64,000 nucleotides of DNA from Chelatococcus sp. YT9 (GTDB lineage: Bacteria > Pseudomonadota > Alphaproteobacteria > Rhizobiales > Beijerinckiaceae). Both the position numbers and the translations under genes were made by a program. The first letter of the stretch is position 1. Each line of letters starts with the position of its first letter. Positions 55,319-63,999 of the stretch are shown here, one piece after another. The notes beneath the pieces were generated by a model that was not told where the DNA came from, ran no database searches, and saw nothing but the letters and a program-made list of their open reading frames with translations. Location of the stretch: positions 211,902 through 275,901 of the forward strand of contig NZ_JAHBRW010000003.1 in NCBI RefSeq assembly GCF_018398315.1. The letters are read 5' to 3'.

Positions 55319-55693
55319 ATGCCCACCAAATCCTCGAACACCAAAAAGCCTGCCGAGCAGGTGGTGAAGGACATCCGGCGGCAGACCCGGCGCCACTTCT
55401 CTGCCGAGGACAAGATCCGGATCGTGCTGGACGGGCTGCGCGGCGAGGACAGCATCGCCGAGCTGTGCCGCAAGGAAGGCATCGCCCAGAGCCGGTATTA
55501 CACTTGGTCGAAGGAGTTCATGGAAGCGGGCAAGCGCCGGCTGGCCGGGGACACCGCCCGTGCCGCGACCACTGGTGAGGTCCAGGACCTGCGCCGCGAG
55601 GCCCGAGCCCTGAAGGAGTGCGTGGCCGACCTGACGCTCGAGAACCGGCTGCTCAAAAAAAGCATGATCGCGGATGGGGAAGGCGACGAATGA
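55319..55693 (+). CDS. IS3-family OrfA
   Basis: A 124-residue protein with a helix-turn-helix region (RRHFSAEDKIRIVLDGLRGE, ELCRKEGIAQSRYYTWSKEF) and a coiled coil (LRREARALKECVADLTLENRLLKK). The start at 55319 follows AAGGA. A run of seven A (55655-55661) near the end and an ATGA overlap with OrfB are typical of IS3 frameshift expression. Confidence 0.88.
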   Translation: MPTKSSNTKKPAEQVVKDIRRQTRRHFSAEDKIRIVLDGLRGEDSIAELCRKEGIAQSRYYTWSKEFMEAGKRRLAGDTARAATTGEVQDLRREARALKECVADLTLENRLLKKSMIADGEGDE

Positions 55694-56670
55694 GGTATCC
55701 CGCATCCGAGAAGCTCGAGATCATCCGGCTCGTCGAGCAGTCGCACCTGTCTGCCAAACGCACGCTGGACCAGCTCGGCGTCGCCCGCCGGACATTCTAC
55801 CGCTGGTACGACCGCTACCTCGAAGGCGGACCGGAAGCGTTGGAAGATCGGCCATCGGCGCCGAGCCGGGTGTGGAACCGCATCCCGGCCAAGATCCACG
55901 ACCAGATCGTCGAACTGGCGCTCGAACGGTCTGAGCTGTCCCCGCGCGAACTGGCGGTGAGATTTACCGATGAATGCCAATACTTTGTATCCGAAGCCAC
56001 GGTTTATCGCCTGTTGAAGGCCCATGATCTGATCACCAGTCCGGCCTATGTCGTGATCAAGGCCGCCGAGGCCTTCCACACCAGGACCACCCGCCCAAAC
56101 GAGATGTGGCAGACCGATTTCACCTACTTCAAGATCATCGGGTGGGGCTGGATGTACCTGTCGACCGTGCTCGACGACTTCTCGCGCTACATCATTGCCT
56201 GGAAGCTGTGCACCAACATGCGGGCCGAGGACGTCACCGAGACGCTGGACCTCGCCCTGGCGGCGTCCGGCTGCGACAGCGCCACGGTACTGCACAAGCC
56301 CCGACTGCTCAGCGACAACGGCCCCAGCTACATCGCGGGCGAACTGGCGGAATATATTGAGGCCAACAAGATGAGCCATGTGCGCGGCGCCCCGTGCCAT
56401 CCTCAGACCCAGGGCAAGATCGAGCGCTGGCACCAGACACTCAAAAACCGCATCCTGCTGGAAAACTACTTCCTGCCCGGCGACCTTGAGGCCCAGATCG
56501 AGGCCTTCGTCCAGCACTAAAACCACCAGCGTTACCATGAGAGCCTGAACAACGTGACACCCGCCGATGCCTACTTCGGCAGGGCACAAGCCATCATCAA
56601 ACAGCGGATGAGGATCAAGCGACAAACGATCGAGCATCGGCGCTTGCAACACCGCAAGCTCGCCGCCTAA
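55690..56670 (+). pseudogene. IS3-family OrfB with premature TAA
   Basis: The frame encodes a 326-residue integrase with WQTDFTYFKIIGWGWMYLS, LSDNGPSYIAGELAEY and QTQGKIERWHQTLKNRIL (the DDE triad). Codon 277 (56518-56520) is TAA where the family has Tyr (VQHYNHQRYHESL); the frame then continues intact to 56670. One base change (TAC or TAT to TAA) explains it. Confidence 0.85.
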
Positions 56671-56907
56671 AACCAATCCCCAGACGAGGCCCCCGCTCCG
56701 CTAATTTACGCCGCGATCTGCGCCAAATGTTCTGACGACGGACAGAGCTCCACGTGACGATCCCTGTCTACACGATGGAACAGCTCTCGAAAATAAGCGC
56801 TAAGAAGGTCGCGTAAGCTGCTTATACTCCATTTGGAGTAATATTTCCGCATGCGGGTACGATAGCCTTGAATGACGTGGGATTGCGATGTCACGAGGGG
56901 GGCTTTT

Positions 56908-57498
56908 ATGAAAAAAATTCGAAATCTAAGTGCGGCTGTCTCGTGGACCTTGCAAATTTCAATAATACTAATTGGCTCCGCGGCAATCTTGCCACTGTGG
57001 GCAGCCGAGAGCGATGTGTCAAGAATGGTAAAAATACTGCACCGACAGGTTGCGGGCATCTCGATTAGTTACGATGGCATTGGATTCTATCAAGGAGCTA
57101 TCTCAAGATTGACCATCAACTGCGACAATATAAATCTTATAATTCGCGATCCCGAAATGGATGTTTATCTTGATGCTACTTTTCCAATGGAAGACATAAC
57201 TCCTGAAATTAAATATGTCGAACTTTATAGCTTTGAGGGAACTGCTGCAGGAATGGATTATGTTTCAGGTTTAAAGTGCAATACAGGATATTGCGCAACT
57301 GTTGTTGTACGGGCAAACAGTGATAATAGGGCAATAAGACGTGAGCACGCTCACACTGTGAGCCTAGAAATCGCGCCGAAGGATACCGCCGGTAGACTCA
57401 TATTGCGTCATTTTGTCGGCCACCGCAAACTATGCGGCGCTTCGATTCCTAACTATTGCCGAAGGTTGAAGAGCGAGTGTGGTATTACCGAGGAATAG
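56908..57498 (+). CDS. Exported hypothetical protein, 196 aa
   Basis: A 196-residue protein with an N-terminal signal segment (MKKIRNLSAAVSW, then ISIILIGSAAILPLWA). The mature part has no family I recognise and five cysteines, grouped near NCDN, KCNTGYC, KLC and YC. The codons are AT-rich, unlike the tra genes. The start at 56908 is chosen for the signal peptide. The next gene follows 4 bp later, and its ribosome-binding site (GAGGAA) is inside this gene's end, so they are co-transcribed. Function unknown. Confidence 0.68.
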   Translation: MKKIRNLSAAVSWTLQISIILIGSAAILPLWAAESDVSRMVKILHRQVAGISISYDGIGFYQGAISRLTINCDNINLIIRDPEMDVYLDATFPMEDITPEIKYVELYSFEGTAAGMDYVSGLKCNTGYCATVVVRANSDNRAIRREHAHTVSLEIAPKDTAGRLILRHFVGHRKLCGASIPNYCRRLKSECGITEE

Positions 57499-57502
57499 CA
57501 AG

Positions 57503-57898
57503 ATGGCGTTCATAGTGATGATAATCGTCATGCTAACCGTTGGCAACGCTTGCGCCGAAACCCTCACGCAATGCGAGAACGCCTGCTCAAGAGGCCGTGG
57601 AAGCACATCGGATTGCGATCGTCGGTATAGCGCCATCTCGCAACAGAAAGAATGGCGCGCTTGCGTCGCTGAAATATCTGCCGGCCTCAGCTCATGTGAA
57701 CGCCTATGCAAGGAGCGAGCTAACACCAGCAAGCGCATTCGCTGCCCTGACGGGTCATCAGCGATTTATGATCAAATTCGAAAGCGCGAAGCGGAATGCG
57801 ACAGGCATCAAAAGGCGTCCGACAGAAGCTATTGCCGGAAGGCAGCGCAAGATCAATATCTTCCAAATCTGCGAGCATGCAATGGCGAACTTGAATAA
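57503..57898 (+). CDS. Small exported Cys-rich protein, 131 aa
   Basis: A 131-residue protein with a signal peptide (MAFIVMIIVMLTVGNACA) and a highly charged mature part. Regular cysteines occur in TQCENACSRG, DCDRRYS, RACVAEI, SSCERLCKER, IRCPDG, ECDRHQ, YCRKAA and RACNGELE. These suggest a disulfide-bonded periplasmic or secreted helical protein. It is probably expressed with the gene upstream. I know no family. Confidence 0.68.
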   Translation: MAFIVMIIVMLTVGNACAETLTQCENACSRGRGSTSDCDRRYSAISQQKEWRACVAEISAGLSSCERLCKERANTSKRIRCPDGSSAIYDQIRKREAECDRHQKASDRSYCRKAAQDQYLPNLRACNGELE

Positions 57899-57930
57899 CG
57901 GACAGGAGCTATGCGATTGCATCGCAAAAC

Positions 57931-59046
57931 TCACTGCATCAGAAGGCGCACCAATTCCGCCTGTCGGTGAGTACCAGTTTTCAGAAAAATCGACCGCAGT
58001 TGAGTTCGAATCGTCTCTCGGCTAGTGCCGAACTGTTGCGCTGCCTCAGAGAGAGATCTGCCATCGAGGAGTGCGGAAATCAGTTTCTGCTCAGCTGGTG
58101 TTAAGCGAAAGAGCTTATCGGCACTGTTGCGTATAGAACTATCATTCCGCATTTCACGACGCTGAAATATGATCAGGGCCAACAATGCTGGGGGAAAAAG
58201 TGAGCCAATGCCGGAGAGGGCGCTGCCGCTCTCACGGACAGGCAGAACGACAATATTGAATGGACGAGAGGATGGCTGGACGGCTAGATTGCGGTCCAAT
58301 TGCCCAACTCCACATGCCGCGGAGACTTGCCGTTGCAGCCAGTCATTCCGAGCCCGCGGCTTAAGGGACAGTTGCCCCTTCGATGACAAAGCTACCATAG
58401 CTGCGGATTCCAATAGCTGCTGCGCCGTGCCATTGTGATCACGCACCACACAACGGGAATCGACTAGAAAAGCGGCGTCCGTTAAGGCCCCGAGTAGATC
58501 GATCTGCATCTCTCGCGGCTGAACAAGGCGGGTGGCCGCAATGGATCGACGAAGTTTCGGTGCAATCGTTGAAAGCAGCTTTGTCGCGCTCTTATGGTAA
58601 GCATGCATATGACGGATGTCATAGTGGATATCAATCGAGGCGTTGCGGCCGCTCTCCTGAAACAGCTTCACCCCCGTTGCACTCTGCGCGTTGCCGGCGC
58701 CACGAAGCCAGTCTGCGTAAAATTCACTATCCACAAAGGATGACGATGGCAGCGTATTCTCAGTCCAAAGCGGCACCATTAGGGGCGCTTTCGCAATTAT
58801 AGGAACCCAGGGATTTAGCGCCGCATAGTACCGAGTGTACCTTTCGATATGCGCCATATCCCAGCCACGCAGCAGAACGGGCGTGGTTCCCGGCGCTGAA
58901 TCATCGCGAGTGTGAAGGACGAGCTGCGTGCCAGGTAAAAGTAAATGCATGACGTCCAGGGCATCATCCCAGCGCTTTGGATTGAATGCGGCTTCATCGA
59001 TGAGTTCACCTATTTCCGCCACGCGCTGTGAGAACCTGTCGATCAT
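57931..59046 (-). CDS. LuxR-type transcriptional regulator
   Basis: A 371-residue regulator with a C-terminal LuxR-type helix-turn-helix (LFRLTPAEQKLISALLDGRSLSEAAQQFGTSRETIRTQLRSIFLKTGTHRQAELV). The N-terminal region (residues 1-290) is unrelated to the autoinducer domain of TraR and may be a PAS-like sensor. Start: ATG at 59046. It is the only regulator in the exported-protein island and faces the two exported-protein genes (32-bp convergent gap), so it is a candidate regulator of the island. Confidence 0.82.
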   Translation of the reverse strand: MIDRFSQRVAEIGELIDEAAFNPKRWDDALDVMHLLLPGTQLVLHTRDDSAPGTTPVLLRGWDMAHIERYTRYYAALNPWVPIIAKAPLMVPLWTENTLPSSSFVDSEFYADWLRGAGNAQSATGVKLFQESGRNASIDIHYDIRHMHAYHKSATKLLSTIAPKLRRSIAATRLVQPREMQIDLLGALTDAAFLVDSRCVVRDHNGTAQQLLESAAMVALSSKGQLSLKPRARNDWLQRQVSAACGVGQLDRNLAVQPSSRPFNIVVLPVRESGSALSGIGSLFPPALLALIIFQRREMRNDSSIRNSADKLFRLTPAEQKLISALLDGRSLSEAAQQFGTSRETIRTQLRSIFLKTGTHRQAELVRLLMQ

Positions 59047-59214
59047 AACAGCTACCAAGTTGCGCCACCATATTAGACACCGCCCTCAGCAAGTGCCTTT
59101 CTCGACCCGATTAACGTTCTATAACATCCACCCATTCGACATGGAAGCGTCGCGCTTCCTAGGGAGGCAGGTGCATATGGCAGCGCCGATCTATGACTTT
59201 GGGGAAAGGATCAT

Positions 59215-59508
59215 ATGGGCAGCTATCCATATGTGCGCGCTGACGGAGCCACGATTGAGATCGAGCTCAGAGAATGCTTGAAAGTCGTAGCCTATGCTGG
59301 CGACCCGAATGTCGCGGCCTCACTTGAGGAATTATGTAGCTTGAGAAACAGCATCGCGGTACGTATTGCCCTTCTCCAAAGACATCTTCGACAATTCGGT
59401 TCAGGGCCACTGCCCGGCGACGCGCTCAAAGAGCTCCTGGCTGGGGCTTCGTCGCCACATCGATCAGTACGAGGCATCTGTGCCAAACTACGAACGCGGC
59501 AGGCTTGA
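59215..59508 (+). CDS. Small hypothetical protein, paralogue of 2757-3053
   Basis: A 97-residue protein with the same start and core as the one at 2757: MGSYPYVRADGATIEIEL, VAYAGDPNVAASLEELCSLRN and a final basic region. Ribosome-binding site AAAGGA precedes ATG 59215. The C-terminal third is diverged. The function is unknown, but the conservation of the N-terminal 60 residues argues it is real. Confidence 0.65.
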   Translation: MGSYPYVRADGATIEIELRECLKVVAYAGDPNVAASLEELCSLRNSIAVRIALLQRHLRQFGSGPLPGDALKELLAGASSPHRSVRGICAKLRTRQA

Positions 59509-59657
59509 GCCTTAGTAAGGCCGCTTGATAGAGTACGAAATCCTACCCCTCCTTATCGCTGGCGCTCACACAATATGACGAGCGTCTTCAATGACCTTGG
59601 CGTCTGAGGAAGCTCACATTTGTCTGCCCCTGTAAGAAAGCATCACCCGTTTGGAGG

Positions 59658-60554
59658 ATGCCACATCGTCCTGCGTTCCCTATTGTTTCGTTGAAAAATG
59701 GGGCTACTACGGTGCTAAGCGTCTTTCATATTAAACACCGACGCCTACCAAGGCAAACTCCGAGCGCAAGCCAGCTCGCTCAGTCCCCTTTGATCGAGGC
59801 TTCAAGATGGTTTTCAATCCCAGCAGCGCTGATCTTTTCGCTTCTCATAACCAGCGTTGCCTCTGCGGATTCAGGTCGCATTACAGGTTCGTTTGGGGAA
59901 TACAATTGTACGGAGGGAACCTGCAATAAGACAATTACCGTTAGGTGCATAAACACCAGAGAGAACAAGATCATAGGAATGGCTACCGCCCGCGTAATAG
60001 CGCAGTGTACCCGTAATCAGTCCGCCATCTATTGCGTACCGGTTGATTATTCAAACACCTGCGGGCCTGGATTCAAATTAATTAGGCCCCTCCTTCCAGA
60101 GACGCTATACGTTCCAGAGAACCCCATCCCGGATGGGACAACCAGCAGCCTTCCAGATCTAATAGCCCGCAAGAATCACATAGATCGAGAGGTTATGGAG
60201 CTATTTGGCTCTCTCCGAAAGCAGTTAAAGGGGGGTTCCATTGATAATCTGTCCCGCGATAAATCTCAACTGACTGCGATCATGCGGAATGGGGGTAAAC
60301 TTATCACAGCGGCGGACGATTACCTAGAGACTATAGTCGGCTTCGCCCCCCCGAGCGGAACTGAACGGAATGAATTTAAGACGGCAATAAATAGCTGCAT
60401 CGATCAGTCCAAAGCCGCGGCTGAAGCTGCAATCGAGAGCGCCGCGGAAACGTTAAAATCTACACAACTTGCGGCCTCCAACGCTTTATCGAAATTCTCT
60501 GTAGCAAAATTATGGGAAAGAACAAAATCAAAAATTAACGACGCGATGAAATAG
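59658..60554 (+). CDS. Exported hypothetical protein, 298 aa
   Basis: A 298-residue protein with a hydrophobic export segment around residues 50-72 (FSIPAALIFSLLITSVASA), so the true start may be later than the first ATG. The mature part has a Cys-containing N-terminal domain (YNCTEGTCNKTITVRC, CTRNQSAIYCVPVDYSNTC) and a long alpha-helical C-terminal half. No known family. It is the first of three closely spaced exported-protein genes (gaps 9 and 10 bp). Confidence 0.65.
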   Translation: MPHRPAFPIVSLKNGATTVLSVFHIKHRRLPRQTPSASQLAQSPLIEASRWFSIPAALIFSLLITSVASADSGRITGSFGEYNCTEGTCNKTITVRCINTRENKIIGMATARVIAQCTRNQSAIYCVPVDYSNTCGPGFKLIRPLLPETLYVPENPIPDGTTSSLPDLIARKNHIDREVMELFGSLRKQLKGGSIDNLSRDKSQLTAIMRNGGKLITAADDYLETIVGFAPPSGTERNEFKTAINSCIDQSKAAAEAAIESAAETLKSTQLAASNALSKFSVAKLWERTKSKINDAMK

Positions 60555-60563
60555 GCGCCAACG

Positions 60564-60962
60564 ATGCTTACTACCATCAAACCTATGCTTAGATTCGCGC
60601 TATTCATTTTGTTGCCAACCTCTGCCATTTCGAGCGAGCTGTCAACATCTCTGGAGATCTACGCTCGCTGCATTGATAGATCTACGGTTCGCCAGCTTCT
60701 TGAAATCCAAGCCAAATCGGAGAAGGAAATTAGTACGCTAAAACGCGGAGTTTTTCATTTAATTACAGGACAATCCATGCGGGATTGCAATAACGAATAC
60801 TCCGCTTTAATTAATGAGTTAGGTAAAGCATCACACCACTCCAACATGAAAGCTCACACCGACCTCGTCGGAGAGTTTATCGCGGATAACAACTTGATAA
60901 CCGTACTAACTTTACGACATCTCGCCGAGGCATTGCGCTCTGTGGCTTCGGCTCAAAAGTGA
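60564..60962 (+). CDS. Exported hypothetical protein, 132 aa
   Basis: A 132-residue protein with a signal segment (MLRFALFILLPTSAISS). The mature part is helical (ARCIDRSTVRQLLEIQAKSEKEISTL) with two cysteines, one in YARCID and one in MRDCNNEYS. No family recognised. Second gene of the three-gene operon. Confidence 0.62.
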   Translation: MLTTIKPMLRFALFILLPTSAISSELSTSLEIYARCIDRSTVRQLLEIQAKSEKEISTLKRGVFHLITGQSMRDCNNEYSALINELGKASHHSNMKAHTDLVGEFIADNNLITVLTLRHLAEALRSVASAQK

Positions 60963-60972
60963 GTTTCCTGAG

Positions 60973-61251
60973 ATGCTTCTCTCAACCCACTTAAGCGCAC
61001 AACATATCCAGCCTCTGCCATTTAAAGTTGCGATTTTTGCCGCTTTTATGCTATTTCCCTCGGTGTCAGCGGGTCAAACCGATGCTGTCGCTCCAGACAG
61101 AGCTTCGGAGAAGAAGGAGATAACATACCGGTGCTTAGCTGATATCAAGCCTCGCGGTTACTGCTGGGTCAGAGATATTGATGAATTAGTCGGCTTTTGT
61201 TCTTGCGCTGGTTGGAATATGGATAATATAACTCCATCCACGGGCGAGTGA
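60973..61251 (+). CDS. Small exported hypothetical protein, 92 aa
   Basis: A 92-residue protein. FKVAIFAAFMLFPSVSA is a signal segment. The mature part is about 60 residues with a Cys-rich end (RCLADIKPRGYCWVRDIDELVGFCSCAGW). Third gene of the operon. Start and function are uncertain. Confidence 0.55.
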   Translation: MLLSTHLSAQHIQPLPFKVAIFAAFMLFPSVSAGQTDAVAPDRASEKKEITYRCLADIKPRGYCWVRDIDELVGFCSCAGWNMDNITPSTGE

Positions 61252-61596
61252 AATTCAAAGGATCCGTGCTTATTTCAGTTGCGACAGTATCCAGTAATAT
61301 TGTGGAGATTCACATGATTTCACACAGCATAGCTAACTAATAGATTTTATTATTTAATCTACGAGCACGCAATCAATTGTACCGGGAAACTCGCTGAGCT
61401 CGTCTGATAGCGACGAGTTACGCGCAGACAGCGCCGTTCACATGATACTGCCAGACGGCAAAGGTCGAGGCGTAGAGAACACACCCCTAGAGGCTGCACT
61501 GGCCGCGGAAGCTGCATGGTTCGCCTGGTGAGGCGACAAACCCATCCCGGAGCAATGGCTGCGGGCTTAGATCGTCACCCAGTCCCAACAGACGCC
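61252..61596. other. Non-coding or decayed DNA, 345 bp
   Basis: I see no gene. One stretch near 61495-61565 reads AEAAWFAW, stop, GDKPIPEQWLRA, which looks like a decayed coding fragment of unknown origin. Confidence 0.4.
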
Positions 61597-62628
61597 CTAT
61601 TTGCCTTCATATGAGTTCAGTCGGCCGCCAAGCAGGAACTTGAACTCCAAGGTCGCCTTTTTCATCGCCGGGTTCCAGTTGTTGATCACCTTGAATGGCG
61701 AAGCCTGGCCCGGCAAAAGCGTCGTGTAGTCGATCAGTGCGGATGCGGAGTCGATGAACGTGCCATCCGCGGTGTAGAACGAAACGACCGCCTGAACATT
61801 CTTCAGGGGCGTGTCGCGCAGGTTCCGAACCTGGCCATTGACGATGGCGTGGGAATATTGTGCTCCCCAAGACCAGTTCGTCACCTGAAGGTCGCTGCTC
61901 GCTCGAAGCGCCTCCCGAGCGACCTGTTCCGCCTTTTTCTTCTCGGCCACCTGGTACGCCGCATAGGCCTTCGGATCGAGCTGCTTGAGCTCGTCCGCGT
62001 ACTCAGGTCTGCTTTGGATCTCCTTCAGATAGGCTTTTGGGTTGCTCTTCTTCAGCGCGGCAAGCCTGGCTGTCTCAGCCTTAGCCTCGGCCTCCAAAGC
62101 GGCAACTCGGTCAATGGCGGCTTGCTTCTCCGCGGCCCATTTCGGGGCCTCTATCGCATGTGCGGCGGGATCGACCTCTTTCAGCGCTTCAATCCACGCA
62201 TCGTTGCCCTCTGAGGCCTTAACCTCGTTCACCCACTGCTTCGGATCGAGAACCTTCAGCTCAGCAAGATAGCGAGCCCGAGGCGTCTAGGGCTTAATCT
62301 CAGCAAGGTACTGCTGTGGATTAGACTCACGAAGTGCGGCTACCTTCGCCGCGCTGCGGGCAGCGTTCCAATCGTTAAATTCCTTCACCGCGCCGGGCAA
62401 CAGAACCAGGGAGATGCACAGGAACAGAATGGCATACGGTCGATAGTGCTTCTTGGCGCTCGGCCACCGAGCACAGACCAACGTCAAACACAGGGTCCCC
62501 AGAAAGGTGAGCAACGCCGAAAAGGTGCTAAGAACACTCGATGCCACTATCGCCACGACGAGCACACCGAGAACCTTCAGAACGCTAATGATCGCCCGCA
62601 CGTCTTCCCCCTCACCCCAGTCCAGCAT
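61597..62628 (-). pseudogene. FxLYD-type membrane protein gene split by an in-frame TAG
   Basis: The frame would encode about 343 residues if the TAG at 62287-62289 were read through; both halves are in the same frame. The N-terminal half has two or three membrane segments (ISVLKVLGVLVVAIVASSVL, LTFLGTLCLTLVCA, ILFLCISLVLLPGAV). The middle has repeats of the type NPxxYLxEI (SNPQQYLAEI, RYLAELKVLDP, SNPKAYLKEI). The C-terminus (DLQVTNWSWGAQYSHAIVNG, LKNVQAVVSFYTADGTFI) resembles an FxLYD domain. The start may be the GTG at 62601 behind GAGGGGG. Confidence 0.75.
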
Positions 62629-62695
62629 TTCTTATTATTGGACCGTATGACCGGGATCAATGACCATTCCTGAGGTCTGGAGGCGTCAGAAACTG

Positions 62696-62723
62696 AAGGA
62701 GGCGCCCGTAAAGGCGCCTCCTT
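62696..62723 (-). terminator. Strong hairpin terminator
   Basis: An 11-bp perfect stem (AAGGAGGCGCC 62696-62706 and GGCGCCTCCTT 62713-62723) with a six-base loop, located 17 bp after the 49-residue gene. The T-run is short on either strand, so it may work in both directions. Confidence 0.7.
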
Positions 62724-62739
62724 CGGTATTGTGACCGAC

Positions 62740-62889
62740 CTATTTCAGGTCCGCGATCTTGTTCAACCGTTCGTCCAGCGTGCGACGCTGAATTTCACGG
62801 ACCTCGCGCTGGGAAGGCATTCGCCACGTCTTTCGACGAAGGTAGCGAAGCAGCCCCTCCGGGCGAGGATCGAACTGCCGGGAAGGCAT
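62740..62889 (-). CDS. Small basic protein, 49 aa
   Basis: A 49-residue protein, very rich in Arg and Lys, starting at ATG 62889 with GGAG seven bases upstream. It contains MPSRQFDPRPEGLLRYLRRK, then a second MPSQREVREIQRRTLDERL and the end NKIADLK. A strong hairpin follows its stop, which supports a real transcript. No known family. Confidence 0.55.
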   Translation of the reverse strand: MPSRQFDPRPEGLLRYLRRKTWRMPSQREVREIQRRTLDERLNKIADLK

Positions 62890-62967
62890 CTCGTTTCTCC
62901 GATGTGTTAGACGGCTGACCAGGCCGCGGACATTCTGAGATGGTGGCTAGCGAGCTATAGACAAGCC

Positions 62968-63999
62968 TCACTGCCCGGGCGACTTTCTCAGATACGTCAA
63001 TTGCTGAATCGCCTGAGGACCGAAGCCGCACTGATTTACCGGAAGATACTCAATGGTTTGATAGCCGAATGGCGTGGCCTCCACATCGACGTTGTAGGTA
63101 GCCGTGCAGCCGCTCTGCGTCTGCATTATCACGGTCGTCTTAAATCTATTCGACCCCGAGTTCCACGATCCGGTTGCTGTGAACCGACTACCGTTGGGAG
63201 CCAAAAAGGTTGATCCTATGTTGCAACCGTTCTGCTGGATTTGCAAAGACTGTTTCGTTTGCGGCGATTCAAAATGGCCGCTTAGATTTGGACACTGTGG
63301 CGACTGCGGCAGGGTATCGCGCATCGGGAACGGCTCGCGTCGAATGGCTGGAATGATTAGCGTCTCCGCTCCATCCAGGGGAACATCCGCGTTAATGATA
63401 ATCGAAAACTCATCAGAGTTCTGACGCCGGCAATTGAACGACCTTGTGACATTCGATGGGTAATCGTACTGTGAGGGATCACGCGAACAAGAAAAGTCTC
63501 TCAGCTGGTCAGCGTCAAATTTTTCAAATTTTGGCATTTGCTGATTGCCAGCCAACCCACTCCGAATCCGGATTATAAACTGGTCGGTCTTCCCCGTGTA
63601 TTCATGCCAAATGTGCACGCCATTTCCGCTCGTACACAGTCGCACAATATCCCTCGCTTTGTCGCTTATCTGCATGCTGTACTTGTCAAGGAACTGCTTG
63701 ATTTCGGAATAGCTCTTTCCTTCATCACAGAACGATTCCGCGAATTGCTTATCCTCGCTGAAACTCCCCTCACCGGTGAGCTTGCCAACCAAATTGAAGC
63801 CGGCGCTTCCGGAAGCACTTCTGGTCCCTGACTTCTTCTTACAGGAAGAATTGTAAGCCGATGCGACATCCTCAGAACTCCCAGTGTAGCTCGAGAAGTC
63901 ATACAGGCCATACTTAAAGGCCGTCTTACAAAAGTCCTGGGCAAAGCTGGGCGTCGCGATCACGCAAAAACCCAAGCTTATCGCGGCGAAGAACCTCAT
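62968..63999 (-). CDS. Exported hypothetical protein, 343 aa
   Basis: A 343-residue protein with a signal peptide (MRFFAAISLGFCVIATPSFA), complete from ATG 63999 at the window edge. The mature part has many cysteines spread along it (DFCKTAF, SSCKKK, SFCDEG, RLCTSG, DFSCSRD, FNCRRQ, QCPNL, NGCNIG, SGCTAT, QCGFG) and a polar C-terminal domain. I do not recognise a family. It precedes the 49-residue gene on the same strand by 78 bp. Confidence 0.65.
   Translation of the reverse strand: MRFFAAISLGFCVIATPSFAQDFCKTAFKYGLYDFSSYTGSSEDVASAYNSSCKKKSGTRSASGSAGFNLVGKLTGEGSFSEDKQFAESFCDEGKSYSEIKQFLDKYSMQISDKARDIVRLCTSGNGVHIWHEYTGKTDQFIIRIRSGLAGNQQMPKFEKFDADQLRDFSCSRDPSQYDYPSNVTRSFNCRRQNSDEFSIIINADVPLDGAETLIIPAIRREPFPMRDTLPQSPQCPNLSGHFESPQTKQSLQIQQNGCNIGSTFLAPNGSRFTATGSWNSGSNRFKTTVIMQTQSGCTATYNVDVEATPFGYQTIEYLPVNQCGFGPQAIQQLTYLRKSPGQ

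Larger units (their letters stand above)
55254..56725 (+). mobile_element. IS3-family element inserted in the IS66 remnant (1472 bp)
   Basis: Terminal repeats are short: TGGCACAGAT at the left (55254-55263) and ATCTGCGCCA at the right (56716-56725). It contains orfA (55319-55693) and an orfB with a premature stop. No target duplication is visible, and the IS66 sequence does not resume on its right, so a deletion has occurred there. Confidence 0.72.
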
